A stretch of 41,940 bases of DNA, taken from contig CANQMG010000001.1 of the NCBI GenBank assembly GCA_947624925.1, positions 1-41,940 on the forward strand, given 5' to 3'. Below the pieces are notes generated by a model. The model saw only the letters and a program-made list of their open reading frames with translations. It was not told the DNA's origin and ran no database searches. This document shows positions 7,602 to 16,706 of the stretch, piece by piece. The stretch comes from an uncultured Clostridia bacterium. GTDB taxonomy: Bacteria; Bacillota; Clostridia; TANB77; CAG-508. The position numbers and the translations under genes are program-made. Each line of letters starts with the position of its first letter. Positions within the stretch are counted from its first letter, which is position 1.

Positions 7602-8601
7602 CTATAAGTTAGATATAAAAAAAATTTTTTTATTTTTTATTAAAATTTTTACTTTTTTATTTGGAATTAAGTATTTGTTTCCAATATTCTTTTTACATAA
7701 TTTTATTATGTCATCAATATGCTTTTTTTCTATTCCTTTATTATTCCCAAAAAGTTCATTAATAGTATATAACACAAGTCTATTTTTTATTACATTTTCT
7801 AACTCGTTAAACATTTTTAAATCTAATATTATTTGTTTAGATTGCTTGTCTTCTTCTATTAATATCTTTTTATACTCTTTTTTTGTAATACTATCTAAAT
7901 AATCATTTTCTTCTTTAATAAGATTTGATAATCTATTTATTGTTTCTATGATATTGGGATTAAATTCCTCTTGTATTTTTGGAATTAATATGTTTCTAAT
8001 TTTATTTCGTGTATATGTATTTTCTTTATTTGTTTTATCTATTCTTGGATTTAAATTATTTTCATTACAATAATTTTCAATTTCTTCTCTGCTACATTCT
8101 ATTAATGGTCTTATTATATTTTTTCTTATTGGTTCAATTCCTTTTAAACCGTTAGTTCCGCTACCTCTTATCAAATTCATTAAAACAGTTTCGGCATTAT
8201 CATTTTTGCTATGTGCTATTGCAATTTTGTTTGAATTTGTTTTTTCTAATATTTCATTAAAAAATTCATATCTTACATTTCTTCCAGCTTCTTCAGTTCC
8301 TATTTTTTTTAGTTTAGCAATTTCCTCTACTTTTATTCTTTTTACAAAATATTTTATATTGTTTTTTTTGCAATAATTTATTACATATTCTTCATCACTT
8401 ATTGCTTCTTCTCTAATTAAATGGTTTACATGTGCTACATATATTTCAAACGAAATTTCTAATTCATTATTATTTTTAATTTCTTTTAAAATATTTAATA
8501 AACTAATAGAATCTGGTCCTCCAGATACTCCGAACCACGATTCTATCTTTATTACTTATTAAATTATATTTTTTTATTGTATTTATTACTTTTTGTTTCA
8601 T
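7602..8601 (-). pseudogene. tilS: tRNA(Ile)-lysidine synthase, interrupted by a one-base frameshift
   Basis: TilS attaches lysine to the wobble cytidine of the AUA-reading isoleucine tRNA and is normally essential. The ATG at 8601 (preceded by AAGGAAG) encodes a typical start, MKQKVINTIKKYNLISNKD then RIVV, but the frame is lost at about 8532. Dropping one extra base there gives GVSGGPDSISLLNILKE with the ATP-binding SGGPDS loop, and the rest stays open for about 310 codons to the TAG at 7602. The downstream frame includes AHSKNDNAETVLMNLIRGSG, the second family motif. The total span of 1000 nt is one more than a multiple of three. Repaired, the protein would have about 332 residues, shorter than the usual 400-plus but with a recognisable C-terminal domain. 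A sequencing or assembly error is as likely as a true mutation. Confidence 0.88.
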
Positions 8602-8618
8602 TTAATCTTCCTTGTTCA

Positions 8619-9005
8619 TTACATATTTTCTAGTTTTTTTATTAAAGCTCTAAGCAATTTTATGTATTCATTTTTTATGTTATTGTATATCTGCCTTGAA
8701 ATATCCTGATTATATAAATGAGATAATTGATTTCTAGATAACATCATATCTATCCACTTTTCTCCATCATCAATTATACCCTGTTTAAATCCTTGTTGGA
8801 TAACTTCTCTTGGACTACCAGTTTTTTCTGATATTCCCATATAGTCTAAATAATCTTTTATAGTTTTCCATGCAAGTTCAAATGTAAATTCAAATCTATG
8901 TAATATTCCATCAATTACTATTTCTGTGCATTCCTCGGTTAACGCTTCTTCTAATTTATTATATGCTTTTATTAAATCTTCTTTTCTTTGTATAAACCTT
9001 TCCAT
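8619..9005 (-). CDS. hepT: HepT-like HEPN toxin (nucleotidyltransferase substrate-binding family)
   Basis: A 128-residue all-helical protein of the HI0074/HEPN type. It carries the diagnostic RX4HXY motif as RNQLSHLY (R91, H96, Y98): in studied HepT proteins R and H form an RNase site that cuts RNA, including tRNA in at least one case, and the tyrosine is the residue AMPylated by the antitoxin. Its ATG overlaps the stop codon of the upstream mntA by one base, so the two are translationally coupled. tilS begins 17 bp downstream, so the toxin gene sits inside a housekeeping transcription unit. Toxin function is inferred from the motif and the partner; older annotation would call it a nucleotidyltransferase substrate-binding protein. 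Confidence 0.85.
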   Translation of the reverse strand: MERFIQRKEDLIKAYNKLEEALTEECTEIVIDGILHRFEFTFELAWKTIKDYLDYMGISEKTGSPREVIQQGFKQGIIDDGEKWIDMMLSRNQLSHLYNQDISRQIYNNIKNEYIKLLRALIKKLENM

Positions 9006-9292
9006 TATATTTCAACTCCTTCATTCAATATAGAGTTAATTATATTTTTTCCTAGATTTTCATTCATAAAAAGTAAATCAATAGTGTATGGTATATCTAG
9101 TTTATCTATATCGTTTCTAATTAAAAACTTTTCTTTCTCTGTAACATTTCCAAATACAGCTATATCTATATCTGAATTTGGTTTATATTTTTCCTTGGCT
9201 CTTGAGCCAAATAATATAAATTTGTAATTGTATTTGTTTGATATTTCTTTTATCATTCTATATATTTTTTCAGACAAACCATACATATCCAT
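9005..9292 (-). CDS. mntA: MntA-type minimal nucleotidyltransferase antitoxin
   Basis: A 95-residue minimal nucleotidyltransferase. The catalytic signature GSX10DXD is exact: GSR at 29-31 and DID at 41-43, with the third metal ligand probably D72 in TIDLL. Proteins with this motif next to HepT transfer AMP from ATP onto the toxin tyrosine and so neutralise it (type VII toxin-antitoxin). AAGGAT lies just before the first ATG; a second ATG two codons later is possible. It starts 16 bp after dnaB ends and overlaps hepT by one base. No separate promoter is obvious, so expression probably comes from the gdpP-dnaB transcript. Confidence 0.87.
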   Translation of the reverse strand: MDMYGLSEKIYRMIKEISNKYNYKFILFGSRAKEKYKPNSDIDIAVFGNVTEKEKFLIRNDIDKLDIPYTIDLLFMNENLGKNIINSILNEGVEI

Positions 9293-9308
9293 TAATCCTT
9301 CCCAGATT

Positions 9309-10643
9309 TTACTCTCTATGTTTTTCTATATTGACAAATTTTGTGTAATTTCCTAGCCATAATAATTCTACTGTTCCTGTTGAGCCACCTCTATGTTTTG
9401 CAATTATTACTTCTGCTACATTTTTCTTTTCGCTATCTTCATTATAATAGTCATCTCTATATAAAAACATTACTATATCTGCGTCTTGTTCTATAGCTCC
9501 AGATTCACGCAGGTCTGATAGCATTGGTCTATGGTCTGGTCTTTGCTCTGGTGCTCTTGATAATTGTGAAAGTGCTACTACTGGTACATTAATTTCTTTT
9601 GCTAGTATTTTTAATGAACGACTTATTTCAGATATTTCTTGTTCACGGCTTCCTACTTTTCTGCTATTACTTCCTTGAACTAACTGCAGATAATCTATTA
9701 CTACTAGTCCAATATTTTTTTCTAATTTTAATTTTCTACATTTTGCTCTAATTTCCATAATAGATATTCCTGGTGTATCATCTATATAAATATTTGCTTC
9801 TGATAATGGACCTAATGCACCTGCAAGTTTTACCCAGTCATCTTCTTCTATTTTTCCTGTCCTTACTTTATTGCTATCTACCATTGCCTCACTACATAGT
9901 ATTCTATTTACTAATTGTTCTTTTGACATTTCTAAGCTAAATAGTGCAACACTCGTTCCACCTTTTAGTGCGGCATTTGTAGCAATATTTAAAGCAAATG
10001 CTGTTTTTCCCATTGCAGGTCTTGCTGCAATTAATATTAAATCTGATTCGTGTAAACCTGCTGTTTTATAATCTAAATCCGTAAATCCAGTAGTTACACC
10101 TGTTATATGTTGTTTTTGATTATACAATTTTTCTAATTGTGAAAATGTATCTACTAAAACATCTTTAATAGGTGTATATCCCTTTTGATTTCTTTTTTGC
10201 ATTATATCAAATATTTTCTTTTCTGCTTGATCCATTAGTTCTTCTACTTCTTGTGTTTCATCATATCCTAATGTAATTATATCATTTGCAGTTTTTATAA
10301 GATTTCTTAATATTGATTTTTCTTCAACTATTTTTATGTATTTATCTACATTTGCAGTAGTTGGTACTTTTTCTGGAAGATCTGCTAAATATTCTAGTCC
10401 ACCTACGCTATCGAATTTTCCCATAGAAGTAAGTTCTGATTTTATCGTAATAATATCTATAGGCTCTCCTATATTATATAAATTTAAAATAGCTTTATAA
10501 ATTGTTTTATTATCTTCTCTATAAAAATCATCTTCTTTTAGTACTTCTATAGCAGCAATAACAGCTTCTTTATCTGTTAACATACTTCCTAAAACTGCTT
10601 GCTCTGCTTCTATATCATGTGGTGGTATTTTTCCTATATCCAT
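9309..10643 (-). CDS. dnaB: Replicative DNA helicase DnaB
   Basis: Hexameric helicase that unwinds DNA at the replication fork (called DnaC in Bacillus). The 444-residue protein has the N-terminal primase-interacting domain (about 1-150, starting PPHDIEAEQAVLGSML), a linker, and a RecA-like motor with Walker A ARPAMGKT (207-214) and Walker B VVIDYLQLV. No intein or other insertion is present. A GAGGTG precedes the ATG. It lies 13 bp downstream of rplI in the conserved order gdpP-rplI-dnaB. Confidence 0.97.
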   Translation of the reverse strand: MDIGKIPPHDIEAEQAVLGSMLTDKEAVIAAIEVLKEDDFYREDNKTIYKAILNLYNIGEPIDIITIKSELTSMGKFDSVGGLEYLADLPEKVPTTANVDKYIKIVEEKSILRNLIKTANDIITLGYDETQEVEELMDQAEKKIFDIMQKRNQKGYTPIKDVLVDTFSQLEKLYNQKQHITGVTTGFTDLDYKTAGLHESDLILIAARPAMGKTAFALNIATNAALKGGTSVALFSLEMSKEQLVNRILCSEAMVDSNKVRTGKIEEDDWVKLAGALGPLSEANIYIDDTPGISIMEIRAKCRKLKLEKNIGLVVIDYLQLVQGSNSRKVGSREQEISEISRSLKILAKEINVPVVALSQLSRAPEQRPDHRPMLSDLRESGAIEQDADIVMFLYRDDYYNEDSEKKNVAEVIIAKHRGGSTGTVELLWLGNYTKFVNIEKHRE

Positions 10644-10656
10644 ATTTGCACCTCAT

Positions 10657-11100
10657 TTAATTATCTATCTCTACTTTTAATTTTGATGTTATTCCCTCAT
10701 ATAATTTTATTTCTATATTAAAGATTCCTATTTCTTTAATTGGTTCTTTTAAATTAATTTTCTTTTTATCAACTTCAATATTGTATGAATTTTTTAATTC
10801 ACTTGCAATTTCTTTTGATGTAATTGAACCAAATAATTTTCCGTTATCTCCTGTTTTTACTTTAATTTTTAATGTCATTTTTGATAATTTTTCTGCGATT
10901 TGTTTTGCATTTTCAATTTCTAATGATTTTTTATGTTCTGCTGAAGCCTTTCTTCCTTCTAATTTATTCATATTTTCATTGTCTGCTTGTATTGCAATTT
11001 TTTTAGGTAATAAATAATTTCTTGCATATCCGTCACTTGCTTCAATTATTTGGTCTTTTTTTCCTAATCCTTTAACGTCTTGTGTTAATATTAGTTTCAT
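10657..11100 (-). CDS. rplI: 50S ribosomal protein bL9
   Basis: A 147-residue ribosomal protein that binds 23S rRNA near the L1 stalk. The N-terminal domain reads MKLILTQDVKGLGKKDQIIE with the GYARNYLLPKKIA signature (about 28-40), followed by a long connecting helix and a C-terminal domain. AGGAGG lies at good spacing before the ATG. It lies 9 bp downstream of gdpP and 13 bp upstream of dnaB, as in Bacillus and many Firmicutes. Confidence 0.97.
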   Translation of the reverse strand: MKLILTQDVKGLGKKDQIIEASDGYARNYLLPKKIAIQADNENMNKLEGRKASAEHKKSLEIENAKQIAEKLSKMTLKIKVKTGDNGKLFGSITSKEIASELKNSYNIEVDKKKINLKEPIKEIGIFNIEIKLYEGITSKLKVEIDN

Positions 11101-11109
11101 ATATACCTC

Positions 11110-13101
11110 CTAATTTTCTAAAAAATATTCTTCTATTTTTTCTTTTAAATCTTGTTTTACTTCTTCAATTGTTTTATCTTCTACTTGAGCTCCTGCAACA
11201 GTTATATGACCTCCACCGCCAAGTTTCTCTAGAATTAATTGTACATTTATATCACCAATTGAACGTCCACTTACAAAAACTTTATTATCATTTTTTCCTA
11301 TTACAAATGATGCAGTTATATCACTTATTGTTAATAATTCATCTGCTGCTTTTGCACATATTAAATTCGTATCTTTTTCGTCTTTTTCGTATACTGATAT
11401 ACCTATAGTATCGTTTATTATTTCAACATTTTTTACAATTTCTGATATAGTTTTATAGTTTTCTAAATTACTTTGAAATAATTTTTTTACTCTAATTATA
11501 TCAACCCCACATTTTCTTAAATATGCTGCAGCCTCAAATGTTCTAACTCCTGTTTTAAATGTAAAATTTTTAGTATCCATCATAATTCCAGCATAAAGAG
11601 CCTCTGTTTCTGCTGTATTTAATTCCACCTTTTTACTTATATATTGCAATAATTCTGTTACAAGTTCTGCTGCTGATGATGCATATACTTCATGGAAAGT
11701 TAGAATTGCTTTTTCTATAAATTCTGGGCTTTTTCTATGATGATCTATTATTACCACATTATTAGTTTGTTCAATTAATTCTGGTATTTCTACATAGCTA
11801 TATTTATGTGTATCCACAATAATTAATAGTGTATCTTCACTAATTTTAGACATAGCTTCATTTTTATTTATAAATATATCTTTATATTCTTCATTATTTT
11901 TTATTAATTCCATTAAGCTATCTATTGATGTAGTATTTTTATTGCTTATTATATATGCTTCTTTTCCTAAAGTTTTAGCTATTTTATATATTCCTAAACT
12001 TGAGCCTAATGAATCTATATCTGGATTTGTATGTCCCATAATCATTATTTCTTTTGAGTCTGTTATAAGTTTTTCTAGAGCGTGTGCTACAGTTCTTGCT
12101 TTTACCTTTGTTCTCTTTTCTACTTCTAAAGATCTTCCTCCAAAGAAACTATATTTTCCGTCTTCTCTAACTACAGCCTGATCTCCTCCTCTACCTAAAA
12201 CAATATCCATAGCTGCTTGAGCCGTTTTGTATTTTTCATAGTTAGATTCTCCTTCATTTGTAACAGCAATGCTTAATGTTACAGGAATTGATTCTTCTAT
12301 TTCTATTTCTTTTATACTATCTAATATATTAAATTTTTCTTCTTTAATTTGTGCTAAATATTTTTGCTCAAATACATATACATATGTATTTCTATCAGAT
12401 TTTATAATTATTCCATTTGTAGTTCCAGCCCAATCATAAATAACTTTTTCAACCTCTGCAGTTATTTGTGGTTTTCTTTCATCTGATATTCTTTGCATCA
12501 TCTCATCATAGTTATCTACTACAAGTATTCCAACACATGTATTAATATCTTTTACATTTTGAAGTGCTTGTTCATATTCTGTAATATCTATAAAATATAA
12601 TGTCATCATATATTCTGTTTGTTTTTTCTTTTTAGATTTTACATATTCTCCTAAGATTTGATATGTCTTTTTTCCAATTTTTAATTTACTTTTTATAGAT
12701 GTATATTTTTTATTATTTTCTACTTCTTTTTTTAATTCTTGTAATAAATCTTTTAAAACATTTTTTATATCTATATTTGCAAACTCATTTACAAACTTAA
12801 CACTTTTCCATATAATATTTCCATCTGTTTCTGCAATTACAAGTGGAAATGGAGAATTTATAAGGTTATTTTTTGCAGTTGTATCTACACTTGTAGTTAA
12901 ATCTTCTATATGTTTTGTTAATTCTGTTACTTTTTTATTATGTGTCCAGTAAGTATATGCAAGTAATGCCACATATATTGCTATAGCTGGCATAATAAAT
13001 TCTATATTTTGTATACATATTACTACTAATAATATGGCAATTACTATTAAATATATTTTTGTTTTTGATATAAAATTTTCAAATTTTTTATTATTAGGCA
13101 T
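11110..13101 (-). CDS. gdpP: Cyclic-di-AMP phosphodiesterase GdpP
   Basis: Membrane-bound DHH-DHHA1 phosphodiesterase that hydrolyses cyclic di-AMP and so affects cell-wall and potassium homeostasis. Order in the 663 residues: two transmembrane segments (about 15-50), a small PAS-like domain (about 80-160), a degenerate GGDEF-like domain (about 170-320, no GGDEF signature), the DHH domain with HTNPDIDSLGSS (about 352-363) and DHHR (about 453), and the DHHA1 end with GGGGHITVAG (about 626). The start is the ATG at 13101, with GGAGAG just upstream, not the in-frame ATG eight codons earlier, which lies too close to the promoter. A near-consensus promoter lies directly upstream, and rplI and dnaB follow. 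Confidence 0.95.
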   Translation of the reverse strand: MPNNKKFENFISKTKIYLIVIAILLVVICIQNIEFIMPAIAIYVALLAYTYWTHNKKVTELTKHIEDLTTSVDTTAKNNLINSPFPLVIAETDGNIIWKSVKFVNEFANIDIKNVLKDLLQELKKEVENNKKYTSIKSKLKIGKKTYQILGEYVKSKKKKQTEYMMTLYFIDITEYEQALQNVKDINTCVGILVVDNYDEMMQRISDERKPQITAEVEKVIYDWAGTTNGIIIKSDRNTYVYVFEQKYLAQIKEEKFNILDSIKEIEIEESIPVTLSIAVTNEGESNYEKYKTAQAAMDIVLGRGGDQAVVREDGKYSFFGGRSLEVEKRTKVKARTVAHALEKLITDSKEIMIMGHTNPDIDSLGSSLGIYKIAKTLGKEAYIISNKNTTSIDSLMELIKNNEEYKDIFINKNEAMSKISEDTLLIIVDTHKYSYVEIPELIEQTNNVVIIDHHRKSPEFIEKAILTFHEVYASSAAELVTELLQYISKKVELNTAETEALYAGIMMDTKNFTFKTGVRTFEAAAYLRKCGVDIIRVKKLFQSNLENYKTISEIVKNVEIINDTIGISVYEKDEKDTNLICAKAADELLTISDITASFVIGKNDNKVFVSGRSIGDINVQLILEKLGGGGHITVAGAQVEDKTIEEVKQDLKEKIEEYFLEN

Positions 13102-13127
13102 ACTTCTCTCCTTTATATAACACATAT

Positions 13128-13157
13128 ATTTTACCTCATTTAGCTATGTTCTGTCAA
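13128..13157 (-). promoter_or_regulatory. Promoter of gdpP-rplI-dnaB
   Basis: On the minus strand, TTGACA (13152-13157), an 18-bp spacer and TAAAAT (13128-13133). Transcription would start near 13121, about 20 bases before the gdpP ATG. This is probably also the source of mntA, hepT, tilS and ftsH mRNA, since I see no terminator between gdpP and ftsH. Confidence 0.75.
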
Positions 13158-13181
13158 GGTTGTTATATTGTTATAAGTAAT

Positions 13182-13220
13182 AAAAAACCTCTTTTCCAAT
13201 TTATTTTGAATGGAAAAGAG
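13182..13220 (-). terminator. Terminator after the GGDEF gene
   Basis: Perfect 10-bp stem (CTCTTTTCCA at 13189-13198 with TGGAAAAGAG at 13211-13220), 12-base loop, followed on the minus strand by GTTTTTTA. It closes the walR-walK-Ig-GGDEF unit just ahead of the gdpP promoter. Confidence 0.85.
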
Positions 13221-13278
13221 ATACAATAAAATTATTTTTTATATTAAGTAGTCTCTGGTCTTACATTATAAATCTTTA

Positions 13279-14202
13279 TTATTTTCTCCTATTAATTGCA
13301 TATGAACTACCAATTTTTGTTTTTGCTAGATGTTTTACTTGCGCACCAACTTCTGCAATTTCAAGTGCATTATCATACTTTCCAGCTTCTACAACAACTA
13401 CGGCTATAGATATAGATGTTAATGGAAATTCTTCTATTATTCCTTTTCTATTTGCTACTTCAAAATATCCTTTTTCTATTTCTTCTTCGGAGAAAAATTT
13501 TAAAATATTATTATCAAATTCTTCTATTATAGATTTGCATATTTTATTATAATCTTCATTATATAATATAGCAACGAAATCATCTCCACCTATATGTCCT
13601 ATAAATGTATTTTCACTATCACTATTATGTACTTGATTTATTATAGTTTTTGCAGTAAATTTTATGATTTCGTCACCCTTTAAAAATCCATAAATATCGT
13701 TATATGCTTTAAAGTTATCTAAGTCTAAATATAATATTGCAAAATTTTCCTTCTTTAATAATCTTTTCTTTATTTCTACTTGAATTTGAACATTTCCAGG
13801 TAATCCTGTTAATGGACTTATTCTTCTATTCATATTCATTAATCTTATTATATTTTTTATAGTATAATATAAATACTCGTTATCTATGGGAGCTTTAATG
13901 TAATATTCTATTGATTTTTTTAGTACATCAATTCTATGGCATCTATCTTTATTTGATGTTATAACTATTATTGGTGTTATGTTGTTATCGTTGTTTTCCC
14001 TTATTTTCTCACATAAATTAACTATATCCATTTTTGTATTATCTTCATTTATTATTATTAGTGATGGTATATTTTTTAATGCAACATCTAAATTATCTGT
14101 TTCAACGCTTTTAAAAATATAGTTATTTTCTTCTTTAAATATCTGTGTTAAATTTTGTATTAAATTATTATCATCATCAATTATATAAATTTCTTGAAAC
14201 AT
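13279..14202 (-). CDS. Pseudo-receiver plus GGDEF domain protein (probable diguanylate cyclase)
   Basis: Predicted cytosolic enzyme making cyclic di-GMP, or a sensor of it. Residues 1-125 form a response-regulator receiver fold with the acidic start IIDDDNN, but the phosphate-accepting aspartate position reads IIINED, with Asn53, so ordinary phosphorylation looks unlikely. Residues about 130-300 are a GGDEF domain with the active-site loop GGDDF (205-209), a functional variant, and DLDNFKAYND upstream of it. No RXXD inhibitory site precedes the loop. GGAG lies before the ATG. It is 27 bp downstream of the Ig-repeat gene and is the last gene of the walRK unit before a strong terminator. Confidence 0.82.
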   Translation of the reverse strand: MFQEIYIIDDDNNLIQNLTQIFKEENNYIFKSVETDNLDVALKNIPSLIIINEDNTKMDIVNLCEKIRENNDNNITPIIVITSNKDRCHRIDVLKKSIEYYIKAPIDNEYLYYTIKNIIRLMNMNRRISPLTGLPGNVQIQVEIKKRLLKKENFAILYLDLDNFKAYNDIYGFLKGDEIIKFTAKTIINQVHNSDSENTFIGHIGGDDFVAILYNEDYNKICKSIIEEFDNNILKFFSEEEIEKGYFEVANRKGIIEEFPLTSISIAVVVVEAGKYDNALEIAEVGAQVKHLAKTKIGSSYAINRRK

Positions 14203-14229
14203 AATTTATCTCCTATATTTTTCATTTGT

Positions 14230-15153
14230 TTATGGTGTATAAGTAGTTTTTACTCTTTTTTCCGTTGTTCCTTTATTTACATTAGTTGCTGTTACAATTA
14301 TTTTGTTTTCTCCTTCTACTAATTTAATTCTGTGATTAACCTCTTGTGCAATACTTATGCTTAGTTTATAGGTTTGTCCATTTATGCTATATTGTACAGA
14401 TTCAACAGCTTCTTCATCTGTTATTACCATATATACATATTGTCCTTTTCTTGTTAATTCTATTTCTGGTTTCTTAGCACCTTTAACATCTTTTGTTTCT
14501 ACAGTTATATTATTATATTCATCTGTTGCAGTAATTATTAATGTATTTAATCCTAATGGAACGTCAATTTCTTGTTCTATTAAACTTGCATTTTCACCAA
14601 TTGGAATTGACTGGTCCTCTTCATTGTTCCATTTATAATATACAGATACTATCTTAACTTGCGAAGTTATTGTAACTTTTACTTTATTAAATTCCATTGA
14701 AGTAACTTCTATAATTGGTTTTTCTACTTCTCCATTTATTTCTTCTTCTTTTGTTGTTTCTTTTCCGTTTACATCTATTGCCTTAACAACAAGTTTATTT
14801 TTTCCTGTTGGTACTGATATTGTTGTCATATAACTATTATCATTTATTTCTTCTTGTACAACTTCATCATCATCATTCCATTTATATATTACTGCAGATA
14901 ACTGTTTATCATGAGTTACTTTTATACTAACATTATAGCTTACTGTTTCGATTTCTATTGTAGGCTCTGTTTCAGTAACTACGGTATTTTCGTTATTATT
15001 TCCCTTTTCTTTTTTTTCTTTGGGCTTATTAATTATTGCAATTGTTAAAATAATTAAACCAAATATTATTATACCAATAGCAAAAATCAATAGAACTTTT
15101 TTTGTATCTATTGAACTTTTCTTTTTGTCTTGAACATATAATATTTGATTCAT
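14230..15153 (-). CDS. Membrane-anchored protein with three Ig-like repeats
   Basis: A 307-residue protein with a short basic cytoplasmic start, one transmembrane segment (about 20-41, rich in Ile and Leu), a charged linker and an external part made of three repeats of about 80 residues. The repeats share a YKWN/YSIN turn and an NKLVVKA, NTLIITA or NKIIVTA strand followed by a D-E-Y-N or N-V-N-K turn, typical of bacterial Ig-like beta sandwiches. I do not recognise a specific family. The start is the ATG at 15153, with GAGGTG in front, not the in-frame ATG eight codons upstream. It lies between walK and the GGDEF gene, the place where Bacillus carries walH and walI. A role as a surface partner of the WalK sensor is possible, but this is inference from position only. 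Confidence 0.75.
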   Translation of the reverse strand: MNQILYVQDKKKSSIDTKKVLLIFAIGIIIFGLIILTIAIINKPKEKKEKGNNNENTVVTETEPTIEIETVSYNVSIKVTHDKQLSAVIYKWNDDDEVVQEEINDNSYMTTISVPTGKNKLVVKAIDVNGKETTKEEEINGEVEKPIIEVTSMEFNKVKVTITSQVKIVSVYYKWNNEEDQSIPIGENASLIEQEIDVPLGLNTLIITATDEYNNITVETKDVKGAKKPEIELTRKGQYVYMVITDEEAVESVQYSINGQTYKLSISIAQEVNHRIKLVEGENKIIVTATNVNKGTTEKRVKTTYTP

Positions 15154-15215
15154 CTTTTTCACCTCTTTTGTTTTCAATTATAACATACTTCTAAATTGTT
15201 GTAAATATTTAATTT

Positions 15216-16634
15216 TTAAGATTTTGTAGGTACTCTAATTACAACTTCTGTACCTTCTCCTTTTTGACTTTTTATATCAATTGTACCGTTATTTCTATCT
15301 AATATTTCCTTTGCTATAGATAATCCTAATCCTGTACCTCCCATTTCCCTAGTACGTGCTTTATCTACTCTATAAAATCTTTCAAATATTCTTTTTAAAT
15401 CTTCCTCTGGAATACCAATACCGTTATCTATAATTTTTATATAGGCATCATTATATACAAATCCTACATAAATTTTTATATTTCCTCCCTCTTTAGTATA
15501 TTTTATACTATTTGTTAGGATATTTAATATTACTCTTTCTATTCCATCTTTATCTGCATAAACAGGTGGCACATTGGCTGTAACAAAACATTCAACATTA
15601 TGTTTTTTCTTTTCTATTTCGATTTGAACCTTTTCTTGACATTGCTTTACAAGCTCACCTAAATCAAATGTTGTTTTTTCTTGCAATACTAAATTATTAT
15701 CAAATCTAGATAATGTTAATAAATCTGTAACTAATTTTGCCATTCTTCTTGCTTCTGTTGCAATTACATTTAAGAATTTTACTTGTGTATCTTTTTCATA
15801 TTCTCCTTCTAAAAGAGTATCGGCATATCCCATTATTGATGTTATTGGTGTTTTTAATTCATGTGATACATCTGCTACAAATTCTTTTCTCATATTATCT
15901 AGTTTTACATGTTCTGTTATATCTTGTATCATAACCATAATTCCAGAAGGTCTATCATTTTCATCTTTAAACTGTGCAAAAAATAAATTTATATATTTAT
16001 CTCCAACTGTTATCCTTTGCTCAGATGATGTCCAATCTTCTAAATATATTAATTTTTCCATATTTATATCAATATTAAGATTTGAATTAAATATTTTTCT
16101 AAAATTATTATCGTCTGGCATTAGCCTTAAAAGTCTTGTAGCAGCAGGATTAACTAGTATTACATTTCCTTCCATATTAAATGCTATTATTCCATCTGTC
16201 ATATGAAGAACTATGGTTTCTATTTGTTTCTTTTGTCTTGTTATTTCTGTTATATTTTGCTTTAATTCGTTTGTCATAAGATTAAATGCATTAACAAGTT
16301 CATTTATTTCGTTATTATCTTTTTTATCTTCTATATATTTTATATCTACTTCTTCCCCTGCAACTAGCTTTTCTATATTATTTATTAAACTTGATAATGG
16401 TTTATTGGTATGTCTTATAGCAATTAGCCCCATTATAATACAAAAAAAACAATATCCTATTAATAAATATATTGATATTTCAAATATCTTTTCTGTTTTA
16501 ATATTTATTATGTCTTGACTAATATTTTGTATATTGGTCAAGTCCACAATGTACATACAACACAATCCACTAATTATTAATATACCTAAAATGAAAAATA
16601 TTAAAACTATTTTTAATTGCGTATTTTTTAACAT
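15216..16634 (-). CDS. walK: Sensor histidine kinase, WalK type
   Basis: Membrane kinase paired with WalR to control cell-wall metabolism. Order in the 472 residues: transmembrane 1 (about 9-30), an external loop of under 20 residues, transmembrane 2 (about 49-72), HAMP (about 73-125), PAS (about 135-245), HisKA with the phosphorylated His258 in DVSHELKTP, then the ATPase domain with LNILTNSIKYT, DNGIGIPEED and GGTGLGLSIAKEI. All catalytic boxes are intact. Bacillus WalK has a large external PAS domain; it is missing here, so the signal must be sensed in or under the membrane or through a partner. AGAGGAA precedes the ATG. A terminator-like hairpin separates it from walR. A PhoR-like kinase is an alternative name, but the partner is clearly WalR-like. 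Confidence 0.87.
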   Translation of the reverse strand: MLKNTQLKIVLIFFILGILIISGLCCMYIVDLTNIQNISQDIINIKTEKIFEISIYLLIGYCFFCIIMGLIAIRHTNKPLSSLINNIEKLVAGEEVDIKYIEDKKDNNEINELVNAFNLMTNELKQNITEITRQKKQIETIVLHMTDGIIAFNMEGNVILVNPAATRLLRLMPDDNNFRKIFNSNLNIDINMEKLIYLEDWTSSEQRITVGDKYINLFFAQFKDENDRPSGIMVMIQDITEHVKLDNMRKEFVADVSHELKTPITSIMGYADTLLEGEYEKDTQVKFLNVIATEARRMAKLVTDLLTLSRFDNNLVLQEKTTFDLGELVKQCQEKVQIEIEKKKHNVECFVTANVPPVYADKDGIERVILNILTNSIKYTKEGGNIKIYVGFVYNDAYIKIIDNGIGIPEEDLKRIFERFYRVDKARTREMGGTGLGLSIAKEILDRNNGTIDIKSQKGEGTEVVIRVPTKS

Positions 16635-16663
16635 ATTATTTCCTCTATTTCAAAATTAAAATT

Positions 16664-16699
16664 AAAAAAGCGTATACGGCAATAATAACCGACAACGCT
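16664..16699 (-). terminator. Terminator-like hairpin between walR and walK
   Basis: On the minus strand, AGCGT and CGG pair with CCG and ACGCT around a 3x3 internal loop (arms 16689-16699 and 16669-16679), followed by a run of T (16668-16664). It would let only part of the transcripts continue from walR into walK. Confidence 0.5.
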
Positions 16700-16706
16700 C
16701 CCACTT

